DNA from: Latrodectus hesperus
Taxonomy: Eukaryota; Arthropoda; Arachnida; Araneae; Theridiidae
Direction of reading: 5' to 3'
DNA length: 64,000 bases
NCBI GenBank assembly: GCA_037975125.1
Contig: CM075853.1
Coordinates: 55,206,091-55,270,090 of the forward strand
Each line of letters opens with the position of its first letter. The stretch's first letter is position 1. The position numbers were made by a program, and so were the translations under genes. The notes below the pieces were generated by a model. That model was given only the letters and a program-made list of their open reading frames with translations. It had not been told where the DNA came from and did not search any database. This document shows positions 50,094 through 64,000 of this stretch, piece after piece.

Positions 50094-50720
50094 TCAATCA
50101 AAGTATGCTCCATTCACTTCAATACACTTCTCCCAACGAGATTTTAAAGCGTAGATGCCTGTCTTAAAAAGATTTTGGTCTATAGAATTAATAAACTCTG
50201 ATATCGAGTTTTTTAGACTGTCTTCATTTTCATAGTGTTTGCCCCTTAAAAACAGCTCTAAATGCTTGAAAAAATGAAAATCGGTCGGCGAGAGATCCGG
50301 TGAATATGGTGGATGCTGCAATGATGAGCATACGTTTAACCGATCCAGCTTATTTCGCTCTGTCAGTGCGTGCGGTACCCACTTGTCCATCTTCTTAGCC
50401 TTGCCAATCTCAGAAAGGTGTCTCAATATCGTTGTATGGTCAACTTTCATCCTGATAGCAAGTTCCCTCGTGGATACGGCTGGATCCGCTTCCACTAGAG
50501 CCTTCAGGTCATCATTCTTCACAGACGTTTTGGGTCTTCCGCGCGGCTCATTTTGCAGTGAAAAATCGCCAGTCCGAAATTTTTCGAACCAACGCTGCAC
50601 TTTCCGATCGTTAACCGTATTCTCCCCAAACGCTTGGTTTATGTTGCGTGCAGCTTTTGCAGCACTATTACCAAGTTTGTACTCATATAAGAAAATGACG
50701 CGAATGTCGGAAGAATTCAT
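50094..50720 (-). CDS. Mariner transposase with catalytic core deleted in frame
   Basis: Start chosen at the Met coded at 50720-50718 (MNSSDIRVIFLYEYKLG), which matches where Hsmar1-type transposases begin. The frame is also open 26 codons further up to a Met at 50798, but that part is not transposase-like. Retained: the first HTH (SAAKAARNINQAFGE to VQRWFEKFRTGD), the GRPK linker (RGRPKTSV), the second HTH (STRELAIRMKVDHTTILRHL) and the WVPH dimerisation motif (KMDKWVPHALTE). After NVCSSL the sequence jumps without frameshift to HPPYSPDLSPTDFHFFKHL, the third catalytic Asp region, then the normal C-terminus ending NGAYFD. The segment with the first Asp (CDE-type motif) and second Asp (HDNARPH) is missing, about 130 residues. 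The 208-residue product would bind the element's ends but cannot cut. Confidence 0.9.
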   Translation of the reverse strand: MNSSDIRVIFLYEYKLGNSAAKAARNINQAFGENTVNDRKVQRWFEKFRTGDFSLQNEPRGRPKTSVKNDDLKALVEADPAVSTRELAIRMKVDHTTILRHLSEIGKAKKMDKWVPHALTERNKLDRLNVCSSLQHPPYSPDLSPTDFHFFKHLELFLRGKHYENEDSLKNSISEFINSIDQNLFKTGIYALKSRWEKCIEVNGAYFD

Positions 50721-50878
50721 ATCGGCAATAAACTCAAAAGAAATAAAAAAGGGAAGACCTTCGAGAAAACCTATTTTGCTGAAATGAGTCTCTGGCAATG
50801 GACAATACGAGTATGAATGAGGTTATGCCAAATACAAAAGTATAACGAAAACAGGGAGGAAAACGTCCGCATGTAAAG

Positions 50879-50909
50879 AGAATCCGACATTTCATACGCA
50901 CCAACCTAA
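50879..50909 (-). repeat. Mariner terminal inverted repeat, 5' side of the gene
   Basis: 31 bp, perfect inverted copy of 50016-50046, followed by the TA target duplication at 50910-50911. Confidence 0.97.
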
Positions 50910-50911
50910 TA

Positions 50912-51909
50912 AAATGTAAAAGTACTGTTACTGAAAAAAGAAAAAGAGTAGCAATAAATTTAGACAGTGCCGCAAGCCAATTGCTCTTATTTATATTTAG
51001 GACAAGAAAATAAAATTTAAGATTATTTACTATTTGAAATCTTTCTGCATCATTTCCAGACATCAACTATTTCTAGAATATAAAATACATAAATTATTAT
51101 TTTTGTATTTTATATTATAGGAATAGTTCCAAATTCGTAAAATTTATATGATAATTTTTCCTCGCAATTTCAATACAAGCAATTCTGAAAAGAATTTTCA
51201 GAACTTATAAACCAAGCCTGAGAATCTTACTAAAAATAAAAAAAGCCTTACGAATTTTAGTAATTTAAACATAAAATCGTCAAGATATACTGCGACAATT
51301 TTAATATATATTCTATGACAGTTCATATAATCTGAAAAATATATTAAGTATCAACTATATTTAAACTTTTCCACTTTATTCCCCGTAGCTTGAAATCATA
51401 TGAGATATGGCAGTCACGTTAAGTTTAGTTTAACTTCATGATTCAGTTGAAGTCAGTAGAATTTTATACTTACATAAGAAATAAATTCATAAAAATTCTT
51501 CAAAATTCTTTTTCTTACTCTCACATATCACAGTGGCACTCGAAGGATGAAATAGATTTCAAAGAAAAATTTTATATTTTGTCGATTCCATGTTTTCTTT
51601 TCCATTTTACGGCTTAGGTGTAAGGAATAAAACGGAGAATACTTTTGAAGCAACTTAGAAGTCAGGAAATTGTGTATTATTTGATCTCGCAAGGAATTCC
51701 ATTACAAATAGTCTTTCTTGCTTCTATATTATCATTCCTTTTCTTACATTATTTACCGTTTCACTTTACCAAAGCGAGAACATTTATTTAAAGAATAATA
51801 TTAAAACATTTAGATTTCATATAAATATGTGCAACAAATAATACTGTAAATAATTACAGATTTTGATAAATATATAAGATTTATCTTTTATACAAAAACT
51901 TATATCTTT
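50912..51909. other. AT-rich stretch right of the mariner
   Basis: No gene recognised. A minus frame that runs from here into the mariner end (50734-51066) has no motif beyond the element. Confidence 0.45.
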
Positions 51910-51977
51910 ATTTTATACAAAAACAACTCTAAATTAAGTAAGATTTATTTTAATTTAGAGTTGTTTTTGTATAAAAT
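51910..51977. repeat. Perfect 28-bp hairpin
   Basis: Arms 51910-51937 and 51950-51977 are exact inverted copies, with a 12-nt loop. The core is ACAAAAACAACTCTAAATTA and its complement. TTTTATACAAAAAC also occurs just upstream (51889-51902) as a direct repeat. It is not a simple dinucleotide palindrome. It may be a tiny foldback element, the relic of a longer inverted repeat, or a small-RNA hairpin. Confidence 0.92.
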
Positions 51978-52254
51978 TTATGGGGTGGTGAGATGTTACA
52001 ATTATTTTCAGCGTTTATTTAAAATAAATTATTGAACAATTTAGTAGGCTTTAAATATAAGTTTTTAATAACTTAATCAATATAAAATAAATAGCATAAA
52101 TAAAAATATGAAATTATAATAACAATAATCTTTACTTTATTTAATTATTTATGGTGAAAATAAAGTGCATTTAGAGGACAGTAAAGTATGGTTTTTAAAA
52201 GTATTCTCTTATATTTGTACACGTTTCTATTGTGGAAAAGGCCTTAGATATGAA

Positions 52255-52328
52255 AATGTTAGTGATAATGTTAATGATAATGTTAGTGATAGTGTTAGTA
52301 CAGTATGTTAGTGATAGTGCTAGTGTTT
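52255..52328. repeat. Short minisatellite, 12-bp unit
   Basis: About six imperfect units of the type AATGTTAGTGAT/AGTGTTAGTGAT in tandem, interrupted once by TACAGTA. Frames through it read as hydrophobic repeats and are not a gene. Confidence 0.85.
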
Positions 52329-55300
52329 TAGCTCTTAAATTAGTAATAACAGATCGGCTAAAGACATTCTATCAGAAACATAGTATTTTCAGTGAATTTC
52401 ACGAAAATATAAAATTTTATAATCAAAATTGTTTAGTACAATTTTGTATCTTTGTTCAGACAAGAAATTAAATATTTTGAAGGCACAAAAATGATTAAAA
52501 TATTATTAAATTGGTTTTTATTTGTGCGCTTGATATTAATTATTTATTAATTTAAAATTATTTTAAAGATACATTAGAAATTCATTGAATTTCTTTTTTT
52601 GTTTCTGGAGTATATATTCTCGAGAATATACTCAGATGTATTAAAAAATTAATTTTAAGTTGTGATAAAGGCATCGTTAACGTAATGATTGAATGTGCAT
52701 TGAATTAATTATCTAATTCAATTGATTGTTTAAAGTCTGAACAGCAAACGGCTAAAATTATTAATGTTTTTTAAATACGTAGTCTCCGTATATTTAACTT
52801 ATGAATAAAATTTGTTAAAATGCAAAAATTCTGAAGAATCGGCTCATAAAAATGTAATTAATCATAATTCCTTTTTCTGAGTCAAACACGTGTTTAAAAA
52901 CAAGTGATTGATTGCACATTAACTGCATTTAGCTCTTGTGCGTGTGAAAAATATTTAGTTCAATAAAGTTGTCACAATTTAAATTAACCAAGTTTAAGAT
53001 AAAAGCAATGCTGATTGTTTGGTGTCAAAAGCTACACCAAGGTTTGATGTCTGTAATCTTCTTTAATGTGTGCAAAAATTCAGTCTCCTGAATAATGACT
53101 ATGCTAAAAAGATAAATATAGATTTTCTATGAGCTGTTAATAAATAAAAAAATTCAATGTTTTAATGATACTTGCATAAGAAACTATCACTTTTGTAAAG
53201 TACTTTTTAGTAATATAACTGATACATATATGATAGAGTTTTGACAATAAACGATTCACAAAATATAGTGAGAACATTTTTAATTCGTTAAGGAAAACTC
53301 AAAACCTTTTCACAGTACATTAATAGTATAAATTTTAACTAAAATTCATACATGCATAAAAATGAAATTTTGCATGTTTCATTAAATTTGAGCACATCTA
53401 AGAAAAATTATAAAAATATTTTTTTAATCATTTACATAATATTTAAAATTAAACACTGACAAACTTTTTTAAAGTTATGAGATAAAAATATTAAAAAAGT
53501 ACACTCTTCGCCCGATTAGCTACATTATTTACTTAAATGATATTGTTGATAATTAAATAATTAGTGAAATCCATAAATATTTGACTCTGTCGTGTAAATA
53601 TTAACTTTTGGAACATATGCACTGATATTACAATCTGCATTGAATATTACTCACTGTTAATGTTTGACTTTCTTAAAAAAACTTGAATTAGATTGATTGA
53701 TTTAATCATCAAATTACTTGTTAAATGTAAATAAAGAAAAACTATAGTTTTTTTTTTGGGTTAAGATTTTGAAATATTCACGATGGTATACTATTATCGA
53801 AATATCATTCACAAGTAGAAATGAATTCTTCAGTCCACATTCATAATGAGCAACTCATTTATTTATTCATTTCTTTCTTTCTAATGTTAAAAATATAATA
53901 CTTCATAAATTAAAATGAATATTTAGCATAACAAAGAAGAGAATAAGGATAGAATAGAGGCTTTATTTATTGAAAATTCATTTAATATAATGAACTAATA
54001 AATAATTAAAAGTTTATTTTCTAACTAGTTTACTTTTACAATCTAGCTAACTTAAATTTTGGTCAGTTTTAGTTAAGTATATGTTAAGAAATGACTTTCG
54101 AAACCTTATTGTTGTTTTAAAATTAAATTAAATTAACTCTCTTTCTTTTTAAAATTAGATTACTGGAATTGAAAATAATTGTAGTCTTAGTAAAAAATAA
54201 GAATTATTTGAATTAACAAAAGAAAATAAATATAAATATCTAGAAATTAATTGATTAAACATCTTATAATTGTAAAATTTTATTTCCGTTTTTAGCCTAG
54301 TGACTTTAAATTTAAGTCGTGTAAAAAACAATGATGTTAGCTATATTATAGTTACTATAAATTAATTCTACCTTTTTCCAACTTAATTAAACGAAATTCA
54401 TATTTACGTAAAATGTAAAAAATAATGAAAAGGAAAACAATGAGAAAGGTTAATAACTTTAGAAAGGTGACTTAATAAAATTTATTAAGAGCTTTGAGGA
54501 AGAATATTAAATTAATTCCCTTCAGTTTATTTGGAAAATAATAAATTAACTGATTCTTAAAAATAAAAGTTATATTAATGTAATTTATAACTTTAATATT
54601 AAAATATAAATAAAATAAATGTAGGAGTCAATAAAATTAAAAGAATTAAAAGAAATTGGAGATTTGAATATGCCTTCGAAAAAAAAAATACAATTTCCTT
54701 ATTCCAGAGGAAATTTTAAACGAAAGAGTTTGATTAAAGAAATTGTGTTACCTCCGAAGTTTTATCGCTTTAGAAACTGAAAGAATTTCCCCCTCCTGTT
54801 AAGTTGAGCAATTAAGCCTAGATAAAGACTAATGATCGACGCTGTCAGCGTTCCTGTCATACCACCGGTTCCTTCCATCAACCGTTTTCACATCGCTCTT
54901 CTCTTCCCCTCTTCTCGATATGTTTTACAGTTTTGGTGTGTCCTAACAAACGAACAGCATGTTGTGGTGACGTAATGCCTTTTCCGAAAAACCAGCTGTG
55001 AAAGTCGATATCAATCACATATATAATCGTTATCAACTAAGCTTTTCGAAAGAAAATGTGTTCGAGGCGGGAAGTTTTTCTGGCGTTACACACAACGATT
55101 GCTTAGCGAATATAATGATTGTTTCTCTTTTGAAAATTTGTGTAGAATAAATGCTTAGAATTATTGCTTATTGATATTTATTTGAAATATTTTCTTATGC
55201 CGCAGAAAAAATGTAAGTATTTTTTGTGAATTATACGCTTACAATGCTTTGTTAATTATAAACTATCAAAATGAAAATAATTTATGTTGATACAAATATT

Positions 55301-55840
55301 ACCAAAATTATAGATTATTTTATATATATTCTAATTAATTAATATTTTTAATATACTTTTGTGCATAAACTTATCACATATATTTTATGTAATGAATTTC
55401 CTGTATCTCCTTTTTTGAGTAATTTTGAATTCCCTGTAAATTATATACTATAACATATTTTGCAATTAAGATGAACTTTTTCCTTTTATATATTTCTAAT
55501 TTAATTTATGATAGTGCTATAATTGTATAAAAATAGCATCACCATAATAATATACACTATCTTTTTTTTAAAAAAATGGTTGATACATCAGAATTAGATG
55601 TAAAAATTAAAGTGATGGCACTTCGATTACAAATGAATCAATTGTTAAATTTACACTCACTAATTAATGAATTATTTAGACACAAAATTTTTTCATGTAA
55701 AACACTAGACTTACACTTAAACGTAATTTGTTAAATTGTTAATATTGTTAAAATTTAAAATTAATATCATATCGAAAAAATTTACAATTTGAAATACTTA
55801 CAAATAACTTGAGATTTTATCTCTATATTTATCTAATCTT
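52329..55840. other. AT-rich stretch with a GC-richer island at 54.8-55.1 kb
   Basis: Nothing coding recognised. The block at about 54820-55090 is GC-richer and includes GTGACGTAAT (CRE-like) and a pyrimidine-rich run. It could be a regulatory element or old repeat; evidence is composition only. Confidence 0.35.
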
Positions 55841-55896
55841 TTATCTTTTATTTAATCAGATAAAATAAATTTATCTTTTATTTAATCAAATAAAAT
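55841..55896. repeat. Short tandem duplication, 26-bp unit
   Basis: TTATCTTTTATTTAATCARA and the next bases occur at 55841-55866 and 55871-55896 with a single mismatch, offset by 30 bp. Confidence 0.85.
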
Positions 55897-58800
55897 GGGA
55901 ATCAATTATAATATTAAATACAAATCTTATAAATGTGAAAAGATTATTTCCAGCCTCACAATTACAATATAAGCACCTAACATTCTGTACTAAATAAAAT
56001 AGATTCTGGAAAAAATCAAAAACTTGCTTCAAAATAAAAAAAAAACTCGGGAAATTTTCTTTAGTTTATTAAGAAGTCACAGACTGTTAGGCAATTTAAA
56101 CATTTCTGCTAGTAAGCAGAACAAACCTGAGAATAGGTACAAATGAAGAAGACATCAAAACGAGAACTGGTGAAAGTTTTTTCTCCCTACGATGCACTTC
56201 CTTTGTCGAAGCCCGTCTGGTTGATTAGTTGTAATTCTTCCTTGATTGGTTATTCAGCACATTATAGGTGAAATCAGCAGATCAACCGACATCTTCCGCC
56301 TGTACACAGCAATGTTGATGGTATTCAAAACAAATGAAATCACGTTTGTTCAAGATTCAAAGAAAAGAAAGCAATGTTTGCGAGACGCAGGAGAAAAAAA
56401 TCTTCGTCAGCTCTTTCGCAAATGGATTGCTGCTGACATATGTTTTGTATTTATTTGAGATCATCTACGAAAATAAACTATGTTTATTGAATTTTGTGAA
56501 AACCAAAAGGAGAAGGGTAATTCAATTAAATATTGATAATTTCTATTATATCTATTAAAAATCGATGCATATAATGCAAATATTTGACTTTGAAACATGT
56601 ACTTTATTTCCGTTATTTGACTTTTTTAAAAAGTAATTATAATGAGAGGTAAAGATTATTTGTATATAGATAAAAATGGTCTTCATATATGCTGTTCAAC
56701 ATGATATAAATGCTGTTCAACAATAATGCAAGATAATAATATATCTTTATAAACTTTCAAGCCGATCTTTTCCAAGTTCAAAATATTATAAAAAATTAAA
56801 TAGCAATAAGCATTTAGTGTGACTTTACGCATAATTTTTATATTAATACATTTGAATTGAATTTGAAAATGACATTTTGGAACATTAGAATTAGTTCTTT
56901 GTCTTAAAATCTCCTTTTCATTAAATGCTTTATATCAGACTTCTTTGTCAGGGAAATTTGACGAATGTACTGGCTGGGTGTTAAAAGTGACGCAGAATAT
57001 TAAATTTACAATAATAATATAAAATATAACAATAATAGTTTAAAAATTTAAATTTCTTTCTTAAGGCGTAAGTAGTAATATTCATGGTTAATATTGATGT
57101 GTAAGTAGTCAATACACATTAGATTTATAATAAGTTTAACTCTAGGATTACAACCAATATTTTATAAATCTGTCATGTTTTTAAAATTCTTGAGTAATAA
57201 ATAGTTCAAAAAGTATCTGCAGTAAAATAATTCCGAGGTGATTTTCAATGAACTATTAAATTGACTAAGAAAAAATATTATAAGACAAAATATTGTAAGA
57301 CAAAATATAATAATAAATAATTTTTATCAGTAGTAAATATACAAATGTAAACGTCATTTCAATCTTGCTCATTCGCATATTTTTCTATTTCACTGGGTTG
57401 AATCAAAAAACTAAAAATATCTTTCTCAGAAAAAAAAATCTAATTTAAAAACTTGTGGAAGTTTATATCATTTTACAATCTCTCTGATGATGCTGGTGAC
57501 AGAACCAGAATAAAAAATGAACAACTTTCATTCATTTGAGCAGGAAACAATCATTCAGTATCAAGTGGAACTTCGAAAACGCCATAAAACAGTACAATTC
57601 GACTCGGAACTCGATATTCAATAGTTAGTTTGCTATTTCAATCCCGAGTGCACACCAGACTATTGAGCGAACAGTGACGATGCCTCGTGATCTCTGTGCT
57701 GTTGCCAAACTAAATGTTTAAATTTTATTCATGAGCAAAATCCGAAGCTCTCACTCCGCAATGGAAAGCAGCACGTGTGAGTTGCTTCCTTTTTGCTCCT
57801 CTCTCTTGTTGCTTGTTTTCTCGGAGGATACATTTCATGTTTTTCAATGAGCATTGTCTATAGAGCTCGTTTGATGCCATTTATTTTTTGAATTTTAAGT
57901 GCATTTACGCTGTCGTGTCGCTTGAATGGAAATGAGCTGGGTATACTGATGACAAGAGGCCCACACAAGAAACACCTGATTCTGTTGAAGTTAAATCATT
58001 TACAGAGCTGAATGTTGTATACAAAAGAAGAGCGCTGACATTTCGTATTTGAGTTGCATATTTATTTGAACTAACAAAAGAGAAAGCAGCAAAACAACAA
58101 AAAAAGGATTAACTTTGTTTGTGAACTGGGAATTATTTTTATCGAGATTAATTTTTGTCTTTTGAGTAAAATTGTCAATTAACTCATATTTTAAAAATAT
58201 ATATTTATGAATATTGTTTTTAGTAACATAATGAATATAATAAATTCAAAAGTTAGAAAATATTTTATCATTTTTATTTCAAATATATTTTCATATTATT
58301 ACTCTTATGAGTAAAGTAATAATTTTAAATTTAACTTAATTTGAAGAATTTGAAATTAATTGAATCGATCTGAAAGTGTTTAGTAGACAAATGATTTTGA
58401 CTTGAGATTATCAAAAAATTGTTTTTAATGAAGAACTAAAATCAAAAATATTGAAATTAAATTACAAGAATATAGTTTATATTATAATTGTCAAAAATAA
58501 ACTTTCTTCAGACAATGTTTCGAATATTATTAAAAATAGATCAAAATGTTATTGGCTCAAACTTCACACAAAATTATTTTCATTTGATCAGCTTTCATTT
58601 AAATAGCGTTGTATTTGAGAAAAATTAAAGAATGTGTTCATTTTAGCACTGTTAGTTAAATATGCAACATGATTGCATTCATTGAATATGAATATTTAAA
58701 AAAAATGTCTCAGATGATACTAATTTTTATCATTAAAAGGAAAGTTATGATTTTTTCCAAATATAGAAAAAGCACAAAGCAGAAAACTTGAAATATAGCG

Positions 58801-58899
58801 AGTTAATTAATTAAAGAACATGAAGCTAGTAGAAATTTAACCTGTATATTAAATTTTACTTCTGAAAGCCCATTAATTTATTTTTAATTTTTTATTTGC
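55897..58899. other. AT-rich stretch with GC-richer islands at 56.2 and 57.5-58.0 kb
   Basis: Two blocks (56140-56440 and 57480-58080) stand out in composition. The second has mixed GC-rich sequence and an E-box-like CACGTG near 57770. Short frames in both show no domain. These are possible 5' non-coding exons or enhancers, unproven. Confidence 0.35.
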
Positions 58900-59230
58900 A
58901 AGCAGCAGTGGTCTGTCTAGTTGGGAAGGATGCCATTTTCATCGTTGAAATGTAGTGAATTCTTTTCTCACTGTAACCGAATTCCGTAGTGGTTATAAGG
59001 TCCTCCACTTGCAATCATACTTCTTACGTATGCAGACTTGACCTGCCTGCACGACAGGCCAAGTTTGTCGTCTTTTGCTTGGCCTCTACTTCTAAATTAC
59101 AAAGACTTAACCAATTTTGAGGTGACGGTGACACAACCATAGAGTGCTCTACTACATGAATTCCCATTTATTTCTATACCTGTTTTATCGAAGGATAAAA
59201 TTCCCTAATGGTCAGACTTTAGAAAGGAAA
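58900..59230. other. GC-richer island, possible old SINE
   Basis: The part CCGTAGTGGTTATAAGGTCC resembles the 5' end and A-box region of tRNA-Val-like sequences, but there is no clear B box at the expected distance. Nearby GGCCAAG...CTTGGCC (59059-59083) is inverted. No gene. Confidence 0.2.
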
Positions 59231-60019
59231 AAAATGAGAATTCAATGATTCCTTAATTCAATTTTAAAATGCCGCATTGAAAAAAACTCATTATTAATCG
59301 TTATATAAATTTTAAGACTTGTCTTTATGTTACAAATTTTTTAACAATTTTAAAAATTTCTCTTAACAAACAGATTCGCACATTTATTCCTATTCCCCTG
59401 AAAACAATATTATCTAAAGAAAATTATCTTACCAAAGAAAAAATACTTTTAATAATTCTTTACAATTCACAACCCATGACATATGAATCTCATGGAATGA
59501 AGCATCCATGTTACTTTCCTAAACCTAATACAACTAAATGTTTTATTGCGTCACTGTAGCTATTTTGTCTGAAAAAGCAGCTTTGTTCGCAGATTATTGA
59601 ATAATGCTCACCAGAAATCAGCGGAACATATTATGTCATATTTTACTTTTTATTCTGTATGTAAAACCATTTTAATGAGTTTCACTACATTTCTTAGACC
59701 GCGTGGTAGTTAAATTTTTTAAATTTCCATTTAAAATTGTCTTTTGAAAATATATGAACTAGCTTAAAATAAGATAATTTATAAATTTTCTTTACATAAA
59801 AGTAATTTATATCCTGATTAAAATACTAATTTTTTAACTACTAAAATTACTATACCGTGACTAACGAAGGCACCGTTTCTTCCTTGGAGATAAACTATTC
59901 ATATTTTAAAATTCCTCAATAATGACATCACAAGGGGAAATCAAGTGATCTAAGTAACTTATTTAAGGAAGTCTATCTAACGAGGAAGAAGATATATCAT
60001 TAAGCGGAAGAAAAATGAG

Positions 60020-60346
60020 ATGCGACTATTTTTCACATTTTTAACCCCTCCAAAGAAATTCCCTGAATGGGACGCTTACCACCATTCGACGGAACCAAGT
60101 GAGAAGATTAAGATCCCATCCTTCCGCACACAGAACCTACATAAAAACAAATTAAAAAGAGGATCGACCCCAATGCATAATGCATGGAATCATAACTTGG
60201 ATTATGGACTCCCGAAACGATGTGATGCATTATGTAAACGACTATTGAAAAGTGAAATTGCTTTCGCCCGACTTCTCTTTATACGAAGAAGGATGGAAAA
60301 AAAGGATGAGGGACTTATCTTATTAAATAATTCCTTTGATGGATGA
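60020..60346 (+). CDS. Unrecognised 108-codon frame in a GC-richer block
   Basis: An ATG at 60020 opens a frame closed by TGA at 60344-60346, in a block (60000-60480) noticeably less AT-rich than its surroundings. The product is basic, with a Lys/Arg-rich C-terminal half (SEIAFARLLFIRRRMEKKDE). It has no signal peptide, membrane segment or known motif. The GC-richer composition alone lengthens open frames, and the minus strand is also open in part (60202-60390). Could be an exon, a repeat fragment or chance. Confidence 0.18.
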   Translation: MRLFFTFLTPPKKFPEWDAYHHSTEPSEKIKIPSFRTQNLHKNKLKRGSTPMHNAWNHNLDYGLPKRCDALCKRLLKSEIAFARLLFIRRRMEKKDEGLILLNNSFDG

Positions 60347-60390
60347 AAGAATAGCCTGACGTATAACAAATGTTCCGTGAACGAAGGCAA

Positions 60391-61016
60391 ATGAAAAGTA
60401 AAGATACTTTTTTAAGGAGTCGTCTGCGTAGAAGACAAGGAAAAGAATCGTCGTTTACTCGTCTGTGAAGTGAAATGAAATTAAGTGTACCGGACTGGCG
60501 ATAATATTTATATCCTTTAGTTTAATGCCATGTTTAATGGTTATTGATATTTGCTCTTTTATAATGAACGCATAATAAAAGATTTGAATATAGCAATTTT
60601 ATGCGTGATGGAAATCATGTAATATATTATTAATGGGTAATGGACAAAATAATAAAGATTAAAATCCTAATATTTTTAACACGACTCTTTTTGATGATAG
60701 TAATTCTTATTTTTTGATGGCATCAATTTTGGAAATGTTTGCATTCTTAGAAATTATAATATATAAATAAATATAGGCATAATATTAATTGGTATTAGCA
60801 TAAATGGTGATTTGTGTGCATTTTTATTTTAATTTATATGCTTTATACTTATTATGAGGTGATTATTTTAAATAACTCTATAATAATAGTCCTTTTTTAA
60901 GCTCAATTTATAATTTAAATTTTCTCAGTTTATATTTTAAAATAATATATAATGAAATATTTTTCCAGTAATGGCGGTAAATATTTTTTGTCTTCCTATT
61001 ACACTGATTTATCCAT
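60391..61016. other. AT-rich non-coding stretch
   Basis: Nothing recognised. Confidence 0.5.

Positions 61017-64000
<2,984 letters not shown>

Larger units (their letters stand above)
50016..50909 (-). mobile_element. Internally deleted mariner (cecropia/Hsmar1-like), 894 bp
   Basis: Complete ends: 31-bp perfect terminal inverted repeats at 50016-50046 and 50879-50909, starting TTAGGTTGGTGCGTATGAAA, flanked on both sides by TA (50014-50015 and 50910-50911), the tc1/mariner target duplication. Full-length elements of this group are about 1.3 kb, so roughly 0.4 kb is missing. The gap is one internal deletion in the transposase gene, with its junction near 50318/50319. Perfect ends and an unbroken frame indicate a young insertion. 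It cannot move itself, but it keeps everything needed in cis for mobilisation by an intact relative. Confidence 0.96.

Noticed and set aside
50383..50787. 134-codon plus-strand frame
   Set aside because: It is the antisense shadow of the mariner transposase, which has clear family motifs on the minus strand.
50734..51066. 110-codon minus frame crossing the right end of the mariner
   Set aside because: It runs through the terminal inverted repeat into flanking DNA with no motif; the junction is created by the insertion.

Overview
This is a gene-poor, strongly AT-rich piece of an animal nuclear genome. Long (TA)n microsatellites, split coding exons with GT/AG splice sites, Tc1/mariner and Ty1/copia relics and the lack of compact operons rule out bacteria, phage and organelles. 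An arthropod is most likely, and a spider or other chelicerate is my best guess. That guess rests mainly on a GC-richer dispersed repeat near 12.8-13.0 kb that resembles one I recall from spider genomes; it is inference from memory, not a search result.

The one confidently identified host gene is on the minus strand. Two exons (37566-37763 and 35077-35170) join in phase 0 across a 2.4-kb intron. They encode the start of the motor domain of a KIF26/VAB-8-type (kinesin-11) unconventional kinesin, from the first beta strand to the degenerate P-loop. The exons before and after these two were not found by eye, so much of the window may be intron of this one large gene.

Mobile DNA: at 50016-50909 there is a structurally complete but internally deleted mariner, with perfect 31-bp terminal inverted repeats, TA target duplications and an in-frame deletion that removes the first two catalytic aspartates. 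An older mariner transposase fragment lies at 16771-17152, and a decayed Ty1/copia RNase H segment at 48069-48376. A roughly 0.7-0.8 kb non-coding segment is present twice (41.85-42.51 kb and 44.59-45.40 kb), and part of it a third time (42518-42595). All three copies touch or nearly touch a (TA)n tract.

Smaller candidates: a possible two-exon gene for a small secreted peptide (15159-15222 plus 15846-15922), a possible terminal exon with MAM-domain-like sequence (22840-22950), a 58-codon frame with a hydrophobic leader (1138-1314), and a 108-codon frame at 60020-60346. None is proven.

Layout: 0-12.8 kb is AT-rich non-coding DNA with four long (TA)n tracts. 12.8-23.2 kb holds scattered GC-richer islands, repeats and the small-exon candidates. 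23.2-35 kb is mostly featureless, with a (CA)n tract, a GC-richer island at 32.15-32.48 kb and a (TA)n tract. 35-39 kb has the kinesin exons. 41.7-52.3 kb is the repeat-rich section. 52.3-64 kb is AT-rich with a few GC-richer islands and three (TA)n tracts, the last cut by the window end.
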